This document shows positions 54,914 through 64,000 of a stretch of 64,000 bases of DNA, in pieces (the stretch's first letter is position 1; every line of letters begins with the position of its first letter). Source of the DNA: Pseudobacteriovorax sp. (GTDB taxonomy: Bacteria; Bdellovibrionota_B; Oligoflexia; Oligoflexales; Oligoflexaceae); NCBI GenBank assembly GCA_013215145.1, contig JABSRP010000021.1, forward strand, positions 1-64,000. The letters run 5' to 3'. The notes below the pieces were generated by a model. The model was not told where the DNA came from, searched no databases, and was given only the letters and a program-made list of their open reading frames with translations. The position numbers and the translations under genes were made by a program.

Positions 54914-55984
54914 CTACCTTAGTTGATTATAAACTCCTAAGACTTTAGATGCTACCTCCGGCCAGGTCTTTAACGTTTCACAATGATTTTTAATGTCTAA
55001 ATAACAACCCTGAGGGTTATCGACGGGTTCGTGGTAAGCATGGGTTAAGGTTTCGGCCCAATGGTTTGCTGGTGAGTCGGCATTTAGCGCATAACCACAG
55101 TCACCCATCACTTCATCAATTCCTGATCCTTTACAGTAAACGACTGATTTACCCATTCTAAGGAACTCTGCTGCCGGAAGACAAAAGCCCTCGTAACGGC
55201 TCGTTTGCAGATAGATGCTACAACGTCTTCTAAGGCCATCAAGTTCTGATTCGTTAATTGCGGTGTAAGTGAATACTTGAGAGCGTGAGCTAACTTGTTT
55301 TAGATAATGGAGTCCATTAACATCAGTAACAATATGAAACTTTAACTTGTCACTAACAATTCGAATAATTTTCTCTAGCAATTTAAAACCTTTATAGCTT
55401 TCAAACCGACTCACAAACAAAACTTCAGGGTATGTTTCACGTGGAACATACGGCAATATAGGATCGACACCGTTAGGAATAAAAATAAACTTTGATTGGA
55501 ATTTTGGATAGACATCCGACAACAAACTCTGAGTCCACTTAGACACACAGATGACTTGATCTACGTTACTGATAGCCCTGGTTAATAAGTATTTATACTG
55601 TGATCTTTTTAATCGACTAGTCTGATGTTTATCTAAAAGTAGCGGAATAATGTCATGAACGGTTAAGACTCTTGCACAAATGCTTGACCGAAAACGCGAC
55701 TCGAAAGCACCGTTTAAGTTTGACAACCCGTGCCATACCGAAAAGTCACCGCGTACGGGATTTTCCATAACAACGCGAAGCAATTTGAAAAAGTTCTTTT
55801 TGCTACTTGCATTGTACGGCAATTCACTTAGTGAGAATAAGTTGTTTAGTTTCTGAGGAGGGCAACTATTTCGAAATACTGGGGACTCGCCAAGCTGAAG
55901 TAATGATTGAGAGAGACGAATGGCGTGCCTTGACACGCCCGAGTAAAGGTTATGAAGCCCGAAGTCGTCCCAAAGTACAGACAT
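54914..55984 (-). CDS. GT4-family glycosyltransferase, 356 aa, carrying an internal parS site
   Basis: GT-B fold enzyme. The N-domain opens WDDFGLHNLYSGVSRHAIRL, a typical acceptor-binding start, followed by VLTVHDIIPLL and the ICVSKWTQ segment. The C-domain has FIFIPNGVDP, VLFVSRFESYKGF, LQTSRYEGFCLPAAEFL (the E-x7-E nucleotide-sugar motif), and GSGIDEVMGDCGY. It probably builds a surface polysaccharide or glycolipid. Codons for residues of about 179-183 (VPRET) form a perfect parS site at 55433-55448. The gene follows atpC by 33 bases on the same strand but is unlikely to be functionally linked. Confidence 0.85.
   Translation of the reverse strand: MSVLWDDFGLHNLYSGVSRHAIRLSQSLLQLGESPVFRNSCPPQKLNNLFSLSELPYNASSKKNFFKLLRVVMENPVRGDFSVWHGLSNLNGAFESRFRSSICARVLTVHDIIPLLLDKHQTSRLKRSQYKYLLTRAISNVDQVICVSKWTQSLLSDVYPKFQSKFIFIPNGVDPILPYVPRETYPEVLFVSRFESYKGFKLLEKIIRIVSDKLKFHIVTDVNGLHYLKQVSSRSQVFTYTAINESELDGLRRRCSIYLQTSRYEGFCLPAAEFLRMGKSVVYCKGSGIDEVMGDCGYALNADSPANHWAETLTHAYHEPVDNPQGCYLDIKNHCETLKTWPEVASKVLGVYNQLR
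55433..55448. promoter_or_regulatory. parS: parS site inside a glycosyltransferase gene
   Basis: TGTTTCACGTGGAACA, an exact match to the parS consensus TGTTNCACGTGNAACA. It lies about 8.2 kb from the parA start and falls within a linker-like part of the glycosyltransferase (the VPRET codons). It would act as a ParB/Noc-type loading site. Because coding capacity is conserved around it, this is a natural place for a site not disturbing the protein. Confidence 0.85.
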
Positions 55985-56017
55985 TCAGCAGACCTCACTT
56001 TCCTGAATCAGAATGTA

Positions 56018-56425
56018 CTAAGACCCAATCTTAATCCGGTATTCAGCCTCTTTCAACTGACCGGAAAGCTTCGTCAGCTCTTCTGGAGACTTACTTCCCT
56101 TAGAAAGCTGACTAGTCACCTCTTCAAGCGTCTTTTTAGCTGTAGATACATCGATTTCAGAATCTAGTTCTATATGCTCAGCCATAACAAACACGTTATC
56201 ACCGATCACTTCTAAAAATCCACCCGACAAAAAGTACTTATCTGTTTTTGAATTTCCAGAATGAGTGACAACCATTTCACCGATTCCAAGTTCGGATATC
56301 AGCGCAGCGTGATCGGGAAGTATGGTCATATATCCTTGACTACCCGGTATGACGACCGAGGTTGATTTAACTTCGTCCCGAGATTTACTAGGAGTCAAGA
56401 GTTTCAGATTAAATTCAGTGGCCAT
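56018..56425 (-). CDS. atpC: ATP synthase epsilon subunit, 135 aa
   Basis: F1 central-stalk subunit. It shows the beta-sandwich start ATEFNLKLLTPSK, GSQGYMTILPDHAALIS and the typical GGFLEV-DNVFVMAE segment, then a C-terminal helical hairpin. It regulates ATP hydrolysis. It is the last gene of the ATP synthase operon, 12 bases after atpD. The length is normal. Confidence 0.93.
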   Translation of the reverse strand: MATEFNLKLLTPSKSRDEVKSTSVVIPGSQGYMTILPDHAALISELGIGEMVVTHSGNSKTDKYFLSGGFLEVIGDNVFVMAEHIELDSEIDVSTAKKTLEEVTSQLSKGSKSPEELTKLSGQLKEAEYRIKIGS

Positions 56426-56437
56426 AATGACTCTCTA

Positions 56438-57850
<1,413 letters not shown>

Positions 57851-57876
57851 TCAACTTAAAATCTGAGTGTTAGTTA

Positions 57877-58746
57877 TTAGTTCAGGGCTTCTGCGCCGCT
57901 TATAATTTCTGTAAGTTCTGTAGTAATGGCAGCCTGTCTTGCTCTGTTATATTGAAGAGTCAGCTTTTTTATAACATCCTGCGCGTTACTTGTAGCCGAA
58001 TCCATTGCAGTCATTCTCGCACCATGTTCAGAAGCTGCACCATTCAATAATGCAGAGTAAACACTACCGAGAAGCTTACGTCTGAGTAATCCGTCGATGA
58101 ACTGTGAAAAATCTGGTTCCACGATGATATCTCCTTCGTTCACGGAATCATCATCTGTCGTCGACTCAAGTGTCATTGGCAAAATCTGTTCGACTTCTGC
58201 TGTCTGATCGAGGGCTGAATTAAATTTCGGGTAAAGCACATAGACCGACTGGTACGATTCATCAAAGTCTTTTAAAAATGACGCGCACAGTTCCTGCGCT
58301 TCTTCAACATTCGGCTTTTCTAGTACCCGCTCTCTCTTTTCAACGCACCGATTATTTATCTTCTTAGAATAGGAGATCGCTCTTCTGCCGCAGGCAAAGA
58401 TCTCAACTTCTACCCCTGAGCTAGCCTTCTCTTCAATGAATTGTCCGGCCCGTTTAAACAAATTTGAATTCAAACCACCACACAATCCACGATCAGTTGC
58501 CAGAATCACAAGTAAAACTTTTTGTTCTTCTTGAGCCTTTAAAAGGCCTGATTCAAAATTAGAGCCAACGGTTGCTAACAAACGACCAACCATTCCACTA
58601 AATGCCTCAGAATACGGTCTAGAAGCCAAAACAGCTGCGTTTGCTCTCGCGAACTTAGCAGCAGAAACAAGCTTCATAGCATTTGTTATTTTCTGCGTGC
58701 TCTTTACACTACCGATTCTTCTCTTGATATCTTTAAGATTAGCCAT
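57877..58746 (-). CDS. atpG: ATP synthase gamma subunit, 289 aa
   Basis: Rotor shaft of F1. The N-terminus [27 protein letters not shown] and the C-terminal [29 protein letters not shown] are strongly conserved in this family. I start at ATG 58746, which gives this standard N-terminus; the open frame reaches 58776 but would then overlap atpA further. With this start the gene overlaps the end of atpA by eight bases. Confidence 0.95.
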   Translation of the reverse strand: MANLKDIKRRIGSVKSTQKITNAMKLVSAAKFARANAAVLASRPYSEAFSGMVGRLLATVGSNFESGLLKAQEEQKVLLVILATDRGLCGGLNSNLFKRAGQFIEEKASSGVEVEIFACGRRAISYSKKINNRCVEKRERVLEKPNVEEAQELCASFLKDFDESYQSVYVLYPKFNSALDQTAEVEQILPMTLESTTDDDSVNEGDIIVEPDFSQFIDGLLRRKLLGSVYSALLNGAASEHGARMTAMDSATSNAQDVIKKLTLQYNRARQAAITTELTEIISGAEALN

Positions 58747-60253
58747 TTGCTTTAAATCCCTGATTGTAAGACTCAATAGCGTTTTTGAGATCAGCTTCTA
58801 CGGCATCTAACTTTGCTCTGTTTCCAATCTTTTCAATCACATCTGAGTGGTTCGCCCTAAGGTGATTGACAAAACCATTTTCCCAAGAACGAATATCGTC
58901 CACCTTATAATCGTCAAGGTAACCTTTTGTTCCTGCATATATTACGGCGACTTGCACACCGACCTCTTGCGGGCTGTATTGCCCCTGCTTTAACAGCTCA
59001 GTCAATAGCGCACCGCGATTCAGGGCTTTTTGTGTCGAGGCGTCCAGATCGGATCCAAACTGAGCAAAAGCAGCAAGTTCACGATATTGAGCCAAGTCGA
59101 GTCGCAAACTACCTGCGATTTTCTTCATTGCGGGAACCTGGGCTGAACCACCTACCCTTGAAACCGATAAACCAGCGTTGATAGCCGGTCTAACGCCGCT
59201 GTAGAACAAGTCTGACTCAAGGAAAATCTGTCCGTCGGTAATTGAAATTACGTTGGTGGGAATGTAAGCAGAAATATCTCCGGCTTGCGTTTCAATAATG
59301 GGAAACGCAGTGATAGATCCGCCACCAAGACTATCATTCAATTTGCAGGCTCTTTCTAAAAGACGACTGTGTAGATAAAAAACATCTCCCGGGTAGGCTT
59401 CTCGACCAGGTGGTCGTCTGAGCAAAAGAGAAAGTTCACGATAGGCTGCAGCTTGTTTAGACAAATCATCGTAAAAGATAACAACATGGCGACCACTATC
59501 TCGGAAGAATTCTGCCATGCGACAGCCTGAATAGGGAGCGAGGAACTGCATCGGTGCAGGATCCAAAGCAGTAGCTGTTACGACGATGGTATAGTCCATC
59601 GCCCCTTCCTTTTTTAGACGCCCGACTACCTGTGCTACTGTCGAAGCCTTTTGACCAATTGCAACGTAGACACAAATAACGTCCTTACCTTTTTGGTTTA
59701 GAATAGTATCGACGGCAATCGCCGTTTTTCCTGTCTGACGGTCGCCAATGATAAGCTCCCTTTGCCCTCTACCAATTGGAACCATCGAGTCTACCGACTT
59801 GAGGCCAGTTTGCAGAGGCTCGTCCACGGATTTTCTAGCGATAATGCCTGGTGCTTTAACTTCGACCGTACCTAGCTCAGTTTGTCCTAAAGGACCTTGG
59901 CCATCGACTGGGTTCCCTAGAGCATCAACAACGCGACCTACAAGTGTCTCGCCGACAGGAACGGCATTAATCTCCTTAGTTCGTTTGACGGACTCACCTT
60001 CTTTAATATCTTTGGTGGAACCTAAAACCGCAACACCGACATTGTCCTCCTCAAGGTTGAGAACTACGCCTTTAGTTCCATTTTGAAACTCGATAAGTTC
60101 TCCGGCCATGACCCTCTCAAGGCCATATATGCGAGCGATACCATCACCAACAGTGAGCACAGTTCCTGTTTCTTCAAGTTGAACGTCTTGATCGAAGTTC
60201 TTGATTTTCGCACTAATTATCTTACTAACTTCTTCTACCTTGATTTTTTCCAT
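58739..60253 (-). CDS. atpA: ATP synthase alpha subunit, 504 aa
   Basis: Non-catalytic F1 subunit. The nucleotide-binding loop is [14 protein letters not shown] near residue 170, and other family landmarks are [27 protein letters not shown], and the [14 protein letters not shown] signature. The protein opens with a short helix ([15 protein letters not shown]) that contacts delta. The ATG is followed normally by atpG. The gene is preceded by atpH with a gap of 20 bases. Confidence 0.97.
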   Translation of the reverse strand: MEKIKVEEVSKIISAKIKNFDQDVQLEETGTVLTVGDGIARIYGLERVMAGELIEFQNGTKGVVLNLEEDNVGVAVLGSTKDIKEGESVKRTKEINAVPVGETLVGRVVDALGNPVDGQGPLGQTELGTVEVKAPGIIARKSVDEPLQTGLKSVDSMVPIGRGQRELIIGDRQTGKTAIAVDTILNQKGKDVICVYVAIGQKASTVAQVVGRLKKEGAMDYTIVVTATALDPAPMQFLAPYSGCRMAEFFRDSGRHVVIFYDDLSKQAAAYRELSLLLRRPPGREAYPGDVFYLHSRLLERACKLNDSLGGGSITAFPIIETQAGDISAYIPTNVISITDGQIFLESDLFYSGVRPAINAGLSVSRVGGSAQVPAMKKIAGSLRLDLAQYRELAAFAQFGSDLDASTQKALNRGALLTELLKQGQYSPQEVGVQVAVIYAGTKGYLDDYKVDDIRSWENGFVNHLRANHSDVIEKIGNRAKLDAVEADLKNAIESYNQGFKANG

Positions 60254-60273
60254 CTTGATTCGATGCTCCCTAT

Positions 60274-60813
60274 TTAGATAACCGCTGCGTCTGTTATGGT
60301 TTTAAGTTTAGTTTTCAATGACAAATCTAATACGCTGTTGCCGATCGATATCTTCAATCCACCGATAATTGACGGGTCGACGGTATTTGATAATAAAACG
60401 GTCTTTTTTGTCTCGGTTGCCAGTTTTTCTTGCAATCTAGCGATTTTATCTTCTGACAATTTCGCCGCTGATGTTACTGATGCTATAACGATGTTCTTTT
60501 TAGAATGTATTATCTCCAAAAACGACTCAGTGATGTTTGGGATCACATCGACTCGACCCGAGGAGGCAACCGTGTCGAGAAACGTTTCCATCACGCGATC
60601 GGTTTTAATCAGTGCCATGATTTCTTTAAGAATTTCACTTTTAGTTTCAGTCTTTACCACCGGACTTAGTAGGACTCGCGCCACGTGGACATCATCGTAG
60701 AGCTGAGAAATATTTTTAAGAATTTCGTGATAGGCTTCGGCGGTTTCTAAATTGTCGTCACAGAGATCGTACAGCGCCATAGCGTATCGTTTTCCGACTC
60801 TTATTCTACTCAT
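60274..60813 (-). CDS. atpH: ATP synthase delta subunit, 179 aa
   Basis: Peripheral stalk subunit linking F1 to b/b'. The N-terminal helical domain ([14 protein letters not shown]) and the C-terminal [25 protein letters not shown] strand are characteristic. The stop and start spacing to atpF is one base. The length is normal for OSCP/delta. Confidence 0.9.
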   Translation of the reverse strand: MSRIRVGKRYAMALYDLCDDNLETAEAYHEILKNISQLYDDVHVARVLLSPVVKTETKSEILKEIMALIKTDRVMETFLDTVASSGRVDVIPNITESFLEIIHSKKNIVIASVTSAAKLSEDKIARLQEKLATETKKTVLLSNTVDPSIIGGLKISIGNSVLDLSLKTKLKTITDAAVI

Positions 60814-61314
60814 TTACGATTCCTCACCGATATTCTTTACGAGTTGGAGTTGTTTTTCAAAAATAGAGTCATGACTAGCTTCTGTGACTCGAGATGTTAC
60901 TTGATTGACGACTTCTGAGTGAACGCTCTCAATAATCTCATCTTGAATTTCTTTTCTAGCTAATTCCACTTCACTACTTGCTATTCTGCTTGCTTCAGTT
61001 TTGATATGGCTAGCAAGCCGCTTGGCATCTTCGATAAGTTTGTCTGCTTCTTTGTTGGCTTGATCTACAATATTGGTCTTAATCGATTCCATCTCGGAAT
61101 CAAGTTGAGCTAGTCTATCAGATAGCTCCTTATGTTTTGCTTCGGCTTCTGCCTTTGATTGATTGGCGACTTCTAACAATTTGACATAATCAGTTTTTCT
61201 AGCGGCGATTGCATTAACAATCGGTTTTTTCAAAAACTTATTACCAAGAATCAGAAAAATCGCAAGATTTGTGTAGGGAATGACAACCCCAGTGATAATA
61301 TTAAAATCTTCCAT
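60814..61314 (-). CDS. atpF: ATP synthase b subunit, 166 aa
   Basis: Peripheral-stalk protein: one hydrophobic N-terminal segment (IITGVVIPYTNLAIFLILG, about 5-23) then a long charged coiled coil (about 30-150). Two such genes are present; this one lies directly before atpH and is taken as b. The dual b/b' arrangement is typical of phototrophs, many alphaproteobacteria and deltaproteobacteria-like lineages. Confidence 0.85.
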   Translation of the reverse strand: MEDFNIITGVVIPYTNLAIFLILGNKFLKKPIVNAIAARKTDYVKLLEVANQSKAEAEAKHKELSDRLAQLDSEMESIKTNIVDQANKEADKLIEDAKRLASHIKTEASRIASSEVELARKEIQDEIIESVHSEVVNQVTSRVTEASHDSIFEKQLQLVKNIGEES

Positions 61315-61323
61315 ATTTAGCTC

Positions 61324-61761
61324 CTAAGCCTCCAGAACTTTTTCAACGACTAGCTCAGACACTTCCTTAACTACTTTAGGAATTTTTGCTTTTTCTTCAG
61401 TCATGGACTTTTGAATCTCAGCTCGAATGTCTTCAAGAATTTTTGTTGCTTCAGCTTCGGCTTCGGATATGATCTCGCTTTTTTTCAAGGTGTTTTTTTC
61501 TAATATTTCGGCACGCTTTGTTAAAGCTTCTTCTTGGTTTTTCTCAATCTTTTGTATGATTTCAGAGTGCATGGACTCACTTTCGGAATTGAGCTTGTCT
61601 GAGTCTTTTTGACTCCCCAATGTCCGTTTCTTTTGCTCGTCCTTTATCGCAAGGTAAGGTTCTAACAGTAGCTTTTTTACGACAATTAGATTAGTTAGGA
61701 AGATTCCCGTTTGAACGAGCATGATACTCGTATTTGGAACTAAATTTAATGATGAAGCCAT
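61324..61761 (-). CDS. atpF': ATP synthase b' subunit, 145 aa
   Basis: Second b-like stalk protein: hydrophobic segment near residues 10-25 (NTSIMLVQTGIFLTNLIVV) and a long charged helix. It starts the operon; I use ATG 61761, which has GAGGAG upstream, rather than the open frame back to 61788. Genes for the a and c subunits (atpB, atpE) and atpI are not in the window, so the membrane rotor must be encoded elsewhere. Confidence 0.8.
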   Translation of the reverse strand: MASSLNLVPNTSIMLVQTGIFLTNLIVVKKLLLEPYLAIKDEQKKRTLGSQKDSDKLNSESESMHSEIIQKIEKNQEEALTKRAEILEKNTLKKSEIISEAEAEATKILEDIRAEIQKSMTEEKAKIPKVVKEVSELVVEKVLEA

Positions 61762-61808
61762 TTGAACTCCTCGATGGTGTATCGACAAAGCCTTTCATAA
61801 GGCGTACG

Positions 61809-61837
61809 TAAATATCGTATTATGATGTGTTTCTCAA
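61809..61837 (-). promoter_or_regulatory. possible sigma-70 promoter for the ATP synthase operon
   Basis: On the minus strand TTGAGA (61837-61832), a 17-base spacer, and TATTTA (61814-61809), about 48 bases before the b' start. Both boxes are imperfect. It lies in the 129-base gap after parB, so the atp operon would have its own promoter rather than relying on read-through. Confidence 0.35.
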
Positions 61838-61890
61838 GGACCGTTTGTCTATCAGTTGCAATTAAATACTAGCGCAGCCTTTTTGGTACG

Positions 61891-62769
61891 CTAAAAGTTA
61901 CTAGTACCGATAATCTCTAGTATTCTCTCCAATTCAGATGCAGAGAAGTAAGATATTTCTATCCTTCCTCGAGAGCCATTTCCACTTAAACTCACTTTAG
62001 TTCGCAAATGTCCTCTTAGCATATCAGCTAGGTACTCAAGGTCTGGATTGGCCTGAGCCCCCACGACACCCGTGGGCTCTTTAATTTTTTTAACCAACAA
62101 CTCTGTTTGACGAACACTCAATTTATTTTTCAACACAATTGCATGTGCCTTAATAATTGATTCGGGATCTGGCAAACCAAGCAAAGCCCTACCATGCCCC
62201 ATCGTCAAAACTTCATTTTCTAAACTCTTCTGCACAACACTTGGCAATGTCAAAATTCTGAGTAAATTAGCAATGGTACTGCGATCTTTACCGACTTGTC
62301 TTGCACATTCTTCTTGAGTCAATCCAAGCTCTTTAATTAACGCTGCATAGGCTTCTGCCTCTTCAATAACGTTTAAATCGGATCTTTGAACGTTTTCAAT
62401 GATTGCAATACGAAGGACTTCATCTGGACTAACATCTTTGATAAGTATCGGAACTTTCTCTAAACCAGCCAATTTCGATGCGCGCCACCTTCGCTCGCCG
62501 GCTATGATTATATACCTATCATTCATATCGTCTCGATAGGTAACAAGTGGCTGAACAATACCATCCTCTCGAATAGACTGAGCTAAGTTTTCAAGTTCTT
62601 GCTCGTCAAAGGACTTTCGAGGCTGTTTGGGGTTTGGGGTGATTTGATTGGGGCTCACGAGAACTAACTGGTTGTTTCCTAAGTTTTCGTCAGTTTGAAC
62701 TCCAAGCAAAGAATCTAGGCCTTTTCCCAAACCTCCTTTTTTGTTTTTTTGATTTTCCATTTTATTCAT
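61891..62769 (-). CDS. parB: chromosome-partitioning protein ParB, 292 aa
   Basis: CTP-dependent DNA clamp binding parS. After an opening [12 protein letters not shown], the N-terminal domain has [18 protein letters not shown] and the CTP-binding [12 protein letters not shown] and NVQRSDLN boxes. The helix-turn-helix is [24 protein letters not shown], with a C-terminal dimer domain ([19 protein letters not shown]). The start ATG overlaps the parA stop (ATGA). It acts on the parS sites at 63655, 63982 and 55433. Confidence 0.96.
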   Translation of the reverse strand: MNKMENQKNKKGGLGKGLDSLLGVQTDENLGNNQLVLVSPNQITPNPKQPRKSFDEQELENLAQSIREDGIVQPLVTYRDDMNDRYIIIAGERRWRASKLAGLEKVPILIKDVSPDEVLRIAIIENVQRSDLNVIEEAEAYAALIKELGLTQEECARQVGKDRSTIANLLRILTLPSVVQKSLENEVLTMGHGRALLGLPDPESIIKAHAIVLKNKLSVRQTELLVKKIKEPTGVVGAQANPDLEYLADMLRGHLRTKVSLSGNGSRGRIEISYFSASELERILEIIGTSNF

Positions 62770-63599
62770 ATGTGGATACCAATCGCTCCTTTAGAAAGTT
62801 TATTTTTTGTGTTGGGAGCATCAGAAGAAACGCTGATTCCATGTCTACTTAGGATTTCTTTTGAAGCAGCCAAATATGCAGCGCTACCTTTGGAACTGAT
62901 ATCGTATACCAGTATCGGCTGACCAAAAGACGGGGCCTCTGATAATTTAACGTTTCGTGGAATGGTCGTCGCCAAGGCACTTTTTGGGAAGTGCTTTCTT
63001 ATTTCACCTTCTACTTGAATCGCAAGCTTATTCCTTTTGTCATACATAGTGATCAGCACGGTGCTTATCGCAAGAGTTTCATTTAGTTTTCTTCTGACCA
63101 ACTCAACAACTTTAATAAGCTGAGACAAACCTTCAAGGGCATAGTATTCTGCTTGTATCGGAACCAACAATTCGTGAGCGGCTGTAAGCGCGTTAACGGT
63201 AATTAAGCCTAACGTAGGTGGGGTATCGACTATGATGTAGTCGTACTGGGCAGAAAGTGTACTTAAGGCTTCTTTGAGTCTTGTTTCTCGTCCAATGACC
63301 GATACAAGTTCAACCTCTAAACCACTTAACTCTTGAGAAGATCCAATGACGTCCAAATTAGCAAAGTCGCTCGATCTGATACAATCGCGATGATCTAAAC
63401 TATCTTCGAATAAGTGGTAACTCGACCTATCCTTTTTTTCTAAGTAAATCCCAAGTCCGCTGGTAGCATTTGCCTGCGGATCAACGTCAACTAGCAAAGT
63501 TTTTTGTCCAAATGACGCAAAACTGGCGGCTATATTTATAGAGCTGGTGGTCTTTCCAACACCGCCTTTTTGATTTGTAACAACAATAACTTTGGCCAC
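62766..63599 (-). CDS. parA: chromosome-partitioning ATPase ParA (Soj), 277 aa
   Basis: Deviant Walker A ATPase: [14 protein letters not shown] at about 10-23, TPPTLG and [12 protein letters not shown]. It patterns ParB-parS complexes along the nucleoid. I start at GTG 63599, five bases after AAGGAG, giving the standard [13 protein letters not shown] opening; the open frame runs back to 63671, where the first codons are actually the parS sequence and would read FHVKH. It is the first gene of the parAB operon. Confidence 0.95.
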   Translation of the reverse strand: MAKVIVVTNQKGGVGKTTSSINIAASFASFGQKTLLVDVDPQANATSGLGIYLEKKDRSSYHLFEDSLDHRDCIRSSDFANLDVIGSSQELSGLEVELVSVIGRETRLKEALSTLSAQYDYIIVDTPPTLGLITVNALTAAHELLVPIQAEYYALEGLSQLIKVVELVRRKLNETLAISTVLITMYDKRNKLAIQVEGEIRKHFPKSALATTIPRNVKLSEAPSFGQPILVYDISSKGSAAYLAASKEILSRHGISVSSDAPNTKNKLSKGAIGIHI

Positions 63600-63623
63600 T
63601 ACAACTCCTTTTCTCTTTGCGAT

Positions 63624-63651
63624 AAAGTACCACAGTCTATATTTTCTACAA
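63624..63651 (-). promoter_or_regulatory. possible parAB promoter next to parS
   Basis: On the minus strand TTGTAG (63651-63646), a 16-base spacer, and TACTTT (63629-63624). A start near 63617 leaves about 17 bases of leader containing AAGGAG. The parS site at 63655-63670 is three bases upstream of the -35 box, so ParB bound there could control this promoter. Both boxes are imperfect. Confidence 0.35.
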
Positions 63652-63654
63652 TGA

Positions 63655-63670
63655 TGTTTCACGTGAAACA
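63655..63670. promoter_or_regulatory. parS: parS site upstream of parA
   Basis: Perfect palindrome TGTTTCACGTGAAACA, matching the parS consensus TGTTNCACGTGNAACA. It is 55 bases before the parA start and adjoins the putative promoter. Confidence 0.95.
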
Positions 63671-64000
63671 CTCATTAAATCAATTACGGAATTTTATAAG
63701 GCATCACCATCGGTCGAATCACTACCAAAGTGCTCGATAACGTCTGACCAAGAATTACAAGAAATGGGGCTCTCTGTTTTGTTTCGCACGACAGCTTGAA
63801 AATAGATTCGACATAAGTCATCAAATGACGCCTAGGTATTGTCCAATATCTTACATATTACGAAAATAAGTCAGAACAACACCTACACATCGACATGCTT
63901 ATTTCGACCCGCGTTTCTTAGGTATGAAGTTAATAAAATTTATATATACAGAATAGTTCGCACAAAAGTTGAACCTCGGAATGTTTCACGTGGAACATCT
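63671..64000. other. 330-base origin-side region with no clear gene
   Basis: Apart from parS at 63982-63997 I see no gene of support. A minus-strand frame of 45 open codons (63694-63831) reads like a protein C-terminus but has no start codon in its upper part. I find no clear DnaA boxes, rsmG/mnmG end or tRNA here. The AT-rich run TTTATATATACA lies near 63940. Confidence 0.6.
63982..63997. promoter_or_regulatory. parS: parS site near the window end
   Basis: TGTTTCACGTGGAACA, identical to the site inside the glycosyltransferase gene at 55433. It lies 382 bases upstream of the parA start and 312 bases from the first parS. Confidence 0.95.

Overview
The window is a gene-dense stretch of a Gram-negative bacterial chromosome, roughly 42-44% GC by eye. 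It is mostly housekeeping sequence, with no phage, insertion sequence, CRISPR array, tRNA or rRNA that I could recognise. The best guess for the organism is a member of Bdellovibrionota/Oligoflexia or a related former deltaproteobacterial lineage. This is inference from RNase J beside a ParABS chromosome, a TolQ/TolR/TonB-like set ending in an AgmX/PglI-type domain (a family best known from myxobacterial gliding), a b'/b-type ATP synthase operon, a B-type succinate dehydrogenase and an AmgK-MurU pair. TTG and GTG start codons are common.

Layout. 1-3.7 kb: tail of an unknown gene, a secreted protein of unknown function, a PilZ protein and a large calcium-loop lipoprotein. 3.9-7.4 kb: fadI-fadJ beta-oxidation operon. 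7.4-8.6 kb: PAP2 phosphatase and a small secreted protein. 8.7-13.8 kb: FHA-GAF-HD-GYP signalling protein followed by a four-gene ExbB/ExbD/ExbD/TonB-like energised envelope machine. 13.8-22.9 kb: RNase J, Nudix hydrolase, NAD-type isocitrate dehydrogenase, PP2C phosphatase, M23 peptidase, secA, a tail-anchored protein and RNase PH. 22.9-23.4 kb: a 54-aa DUF5522-type gene and a divergent ribbon-helix-helix regulator with a perfect palindrome overlapping its translation start region. 23.4-28.8 kb: purF, then sdhCAB with a small trailing gene and a clear terminator. 28.9-33.5 kb: yajC, an outer-membrane protein and an M16 peptidase, preceded by an isoprenylcysteine-methyltransferase-like gene. 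33.6-39.6 kb: UvrD-family helicase, rpoH, and a lipid-kinase-like gene with amgK-murU-like recycling genes. 39.8-40.8 kb: LysM lipoprotein.

41.1-53.9 kb is a dcw division and cell-wall cluster: rsmH-ftsL-ftsI-murF-mraY-murD-ftsW-murC-ftsQ-ftsA-ftsZ. It lacks murE, murG, murB and ddl, and ftsZ has its own consensus sigma-70 promoter. 53.9-56 kb: an epimerase and a glycosyltransferase, the latter with a parS site inside its coding sequence. 56-61.8 kb: ATP synthase operon (b', b, delta, alpha, gamma, beta, epsilon), without the a and c subunits. 61.9-63.6 kb: parA-parB, with parS sites upstream at 63655 and 63982. The ParABS locus suggests that the right end of the window lies near the replication origin.

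Together the genes cover precursor synthesis, septal synthesis and recycling of peptidoglycan, envelope biogenesis and protein export, central energy metabolism (beta-oxidation, isocitrate dehydrogenase, SDH, ATP synthase) and chromosome segregation. The least conventional parts are the TonB-like machine at 10.3-13.8 kb, the small DUF5522/RHH/palindrome module at 22.9-23.4 kb, and the intragenic parS.
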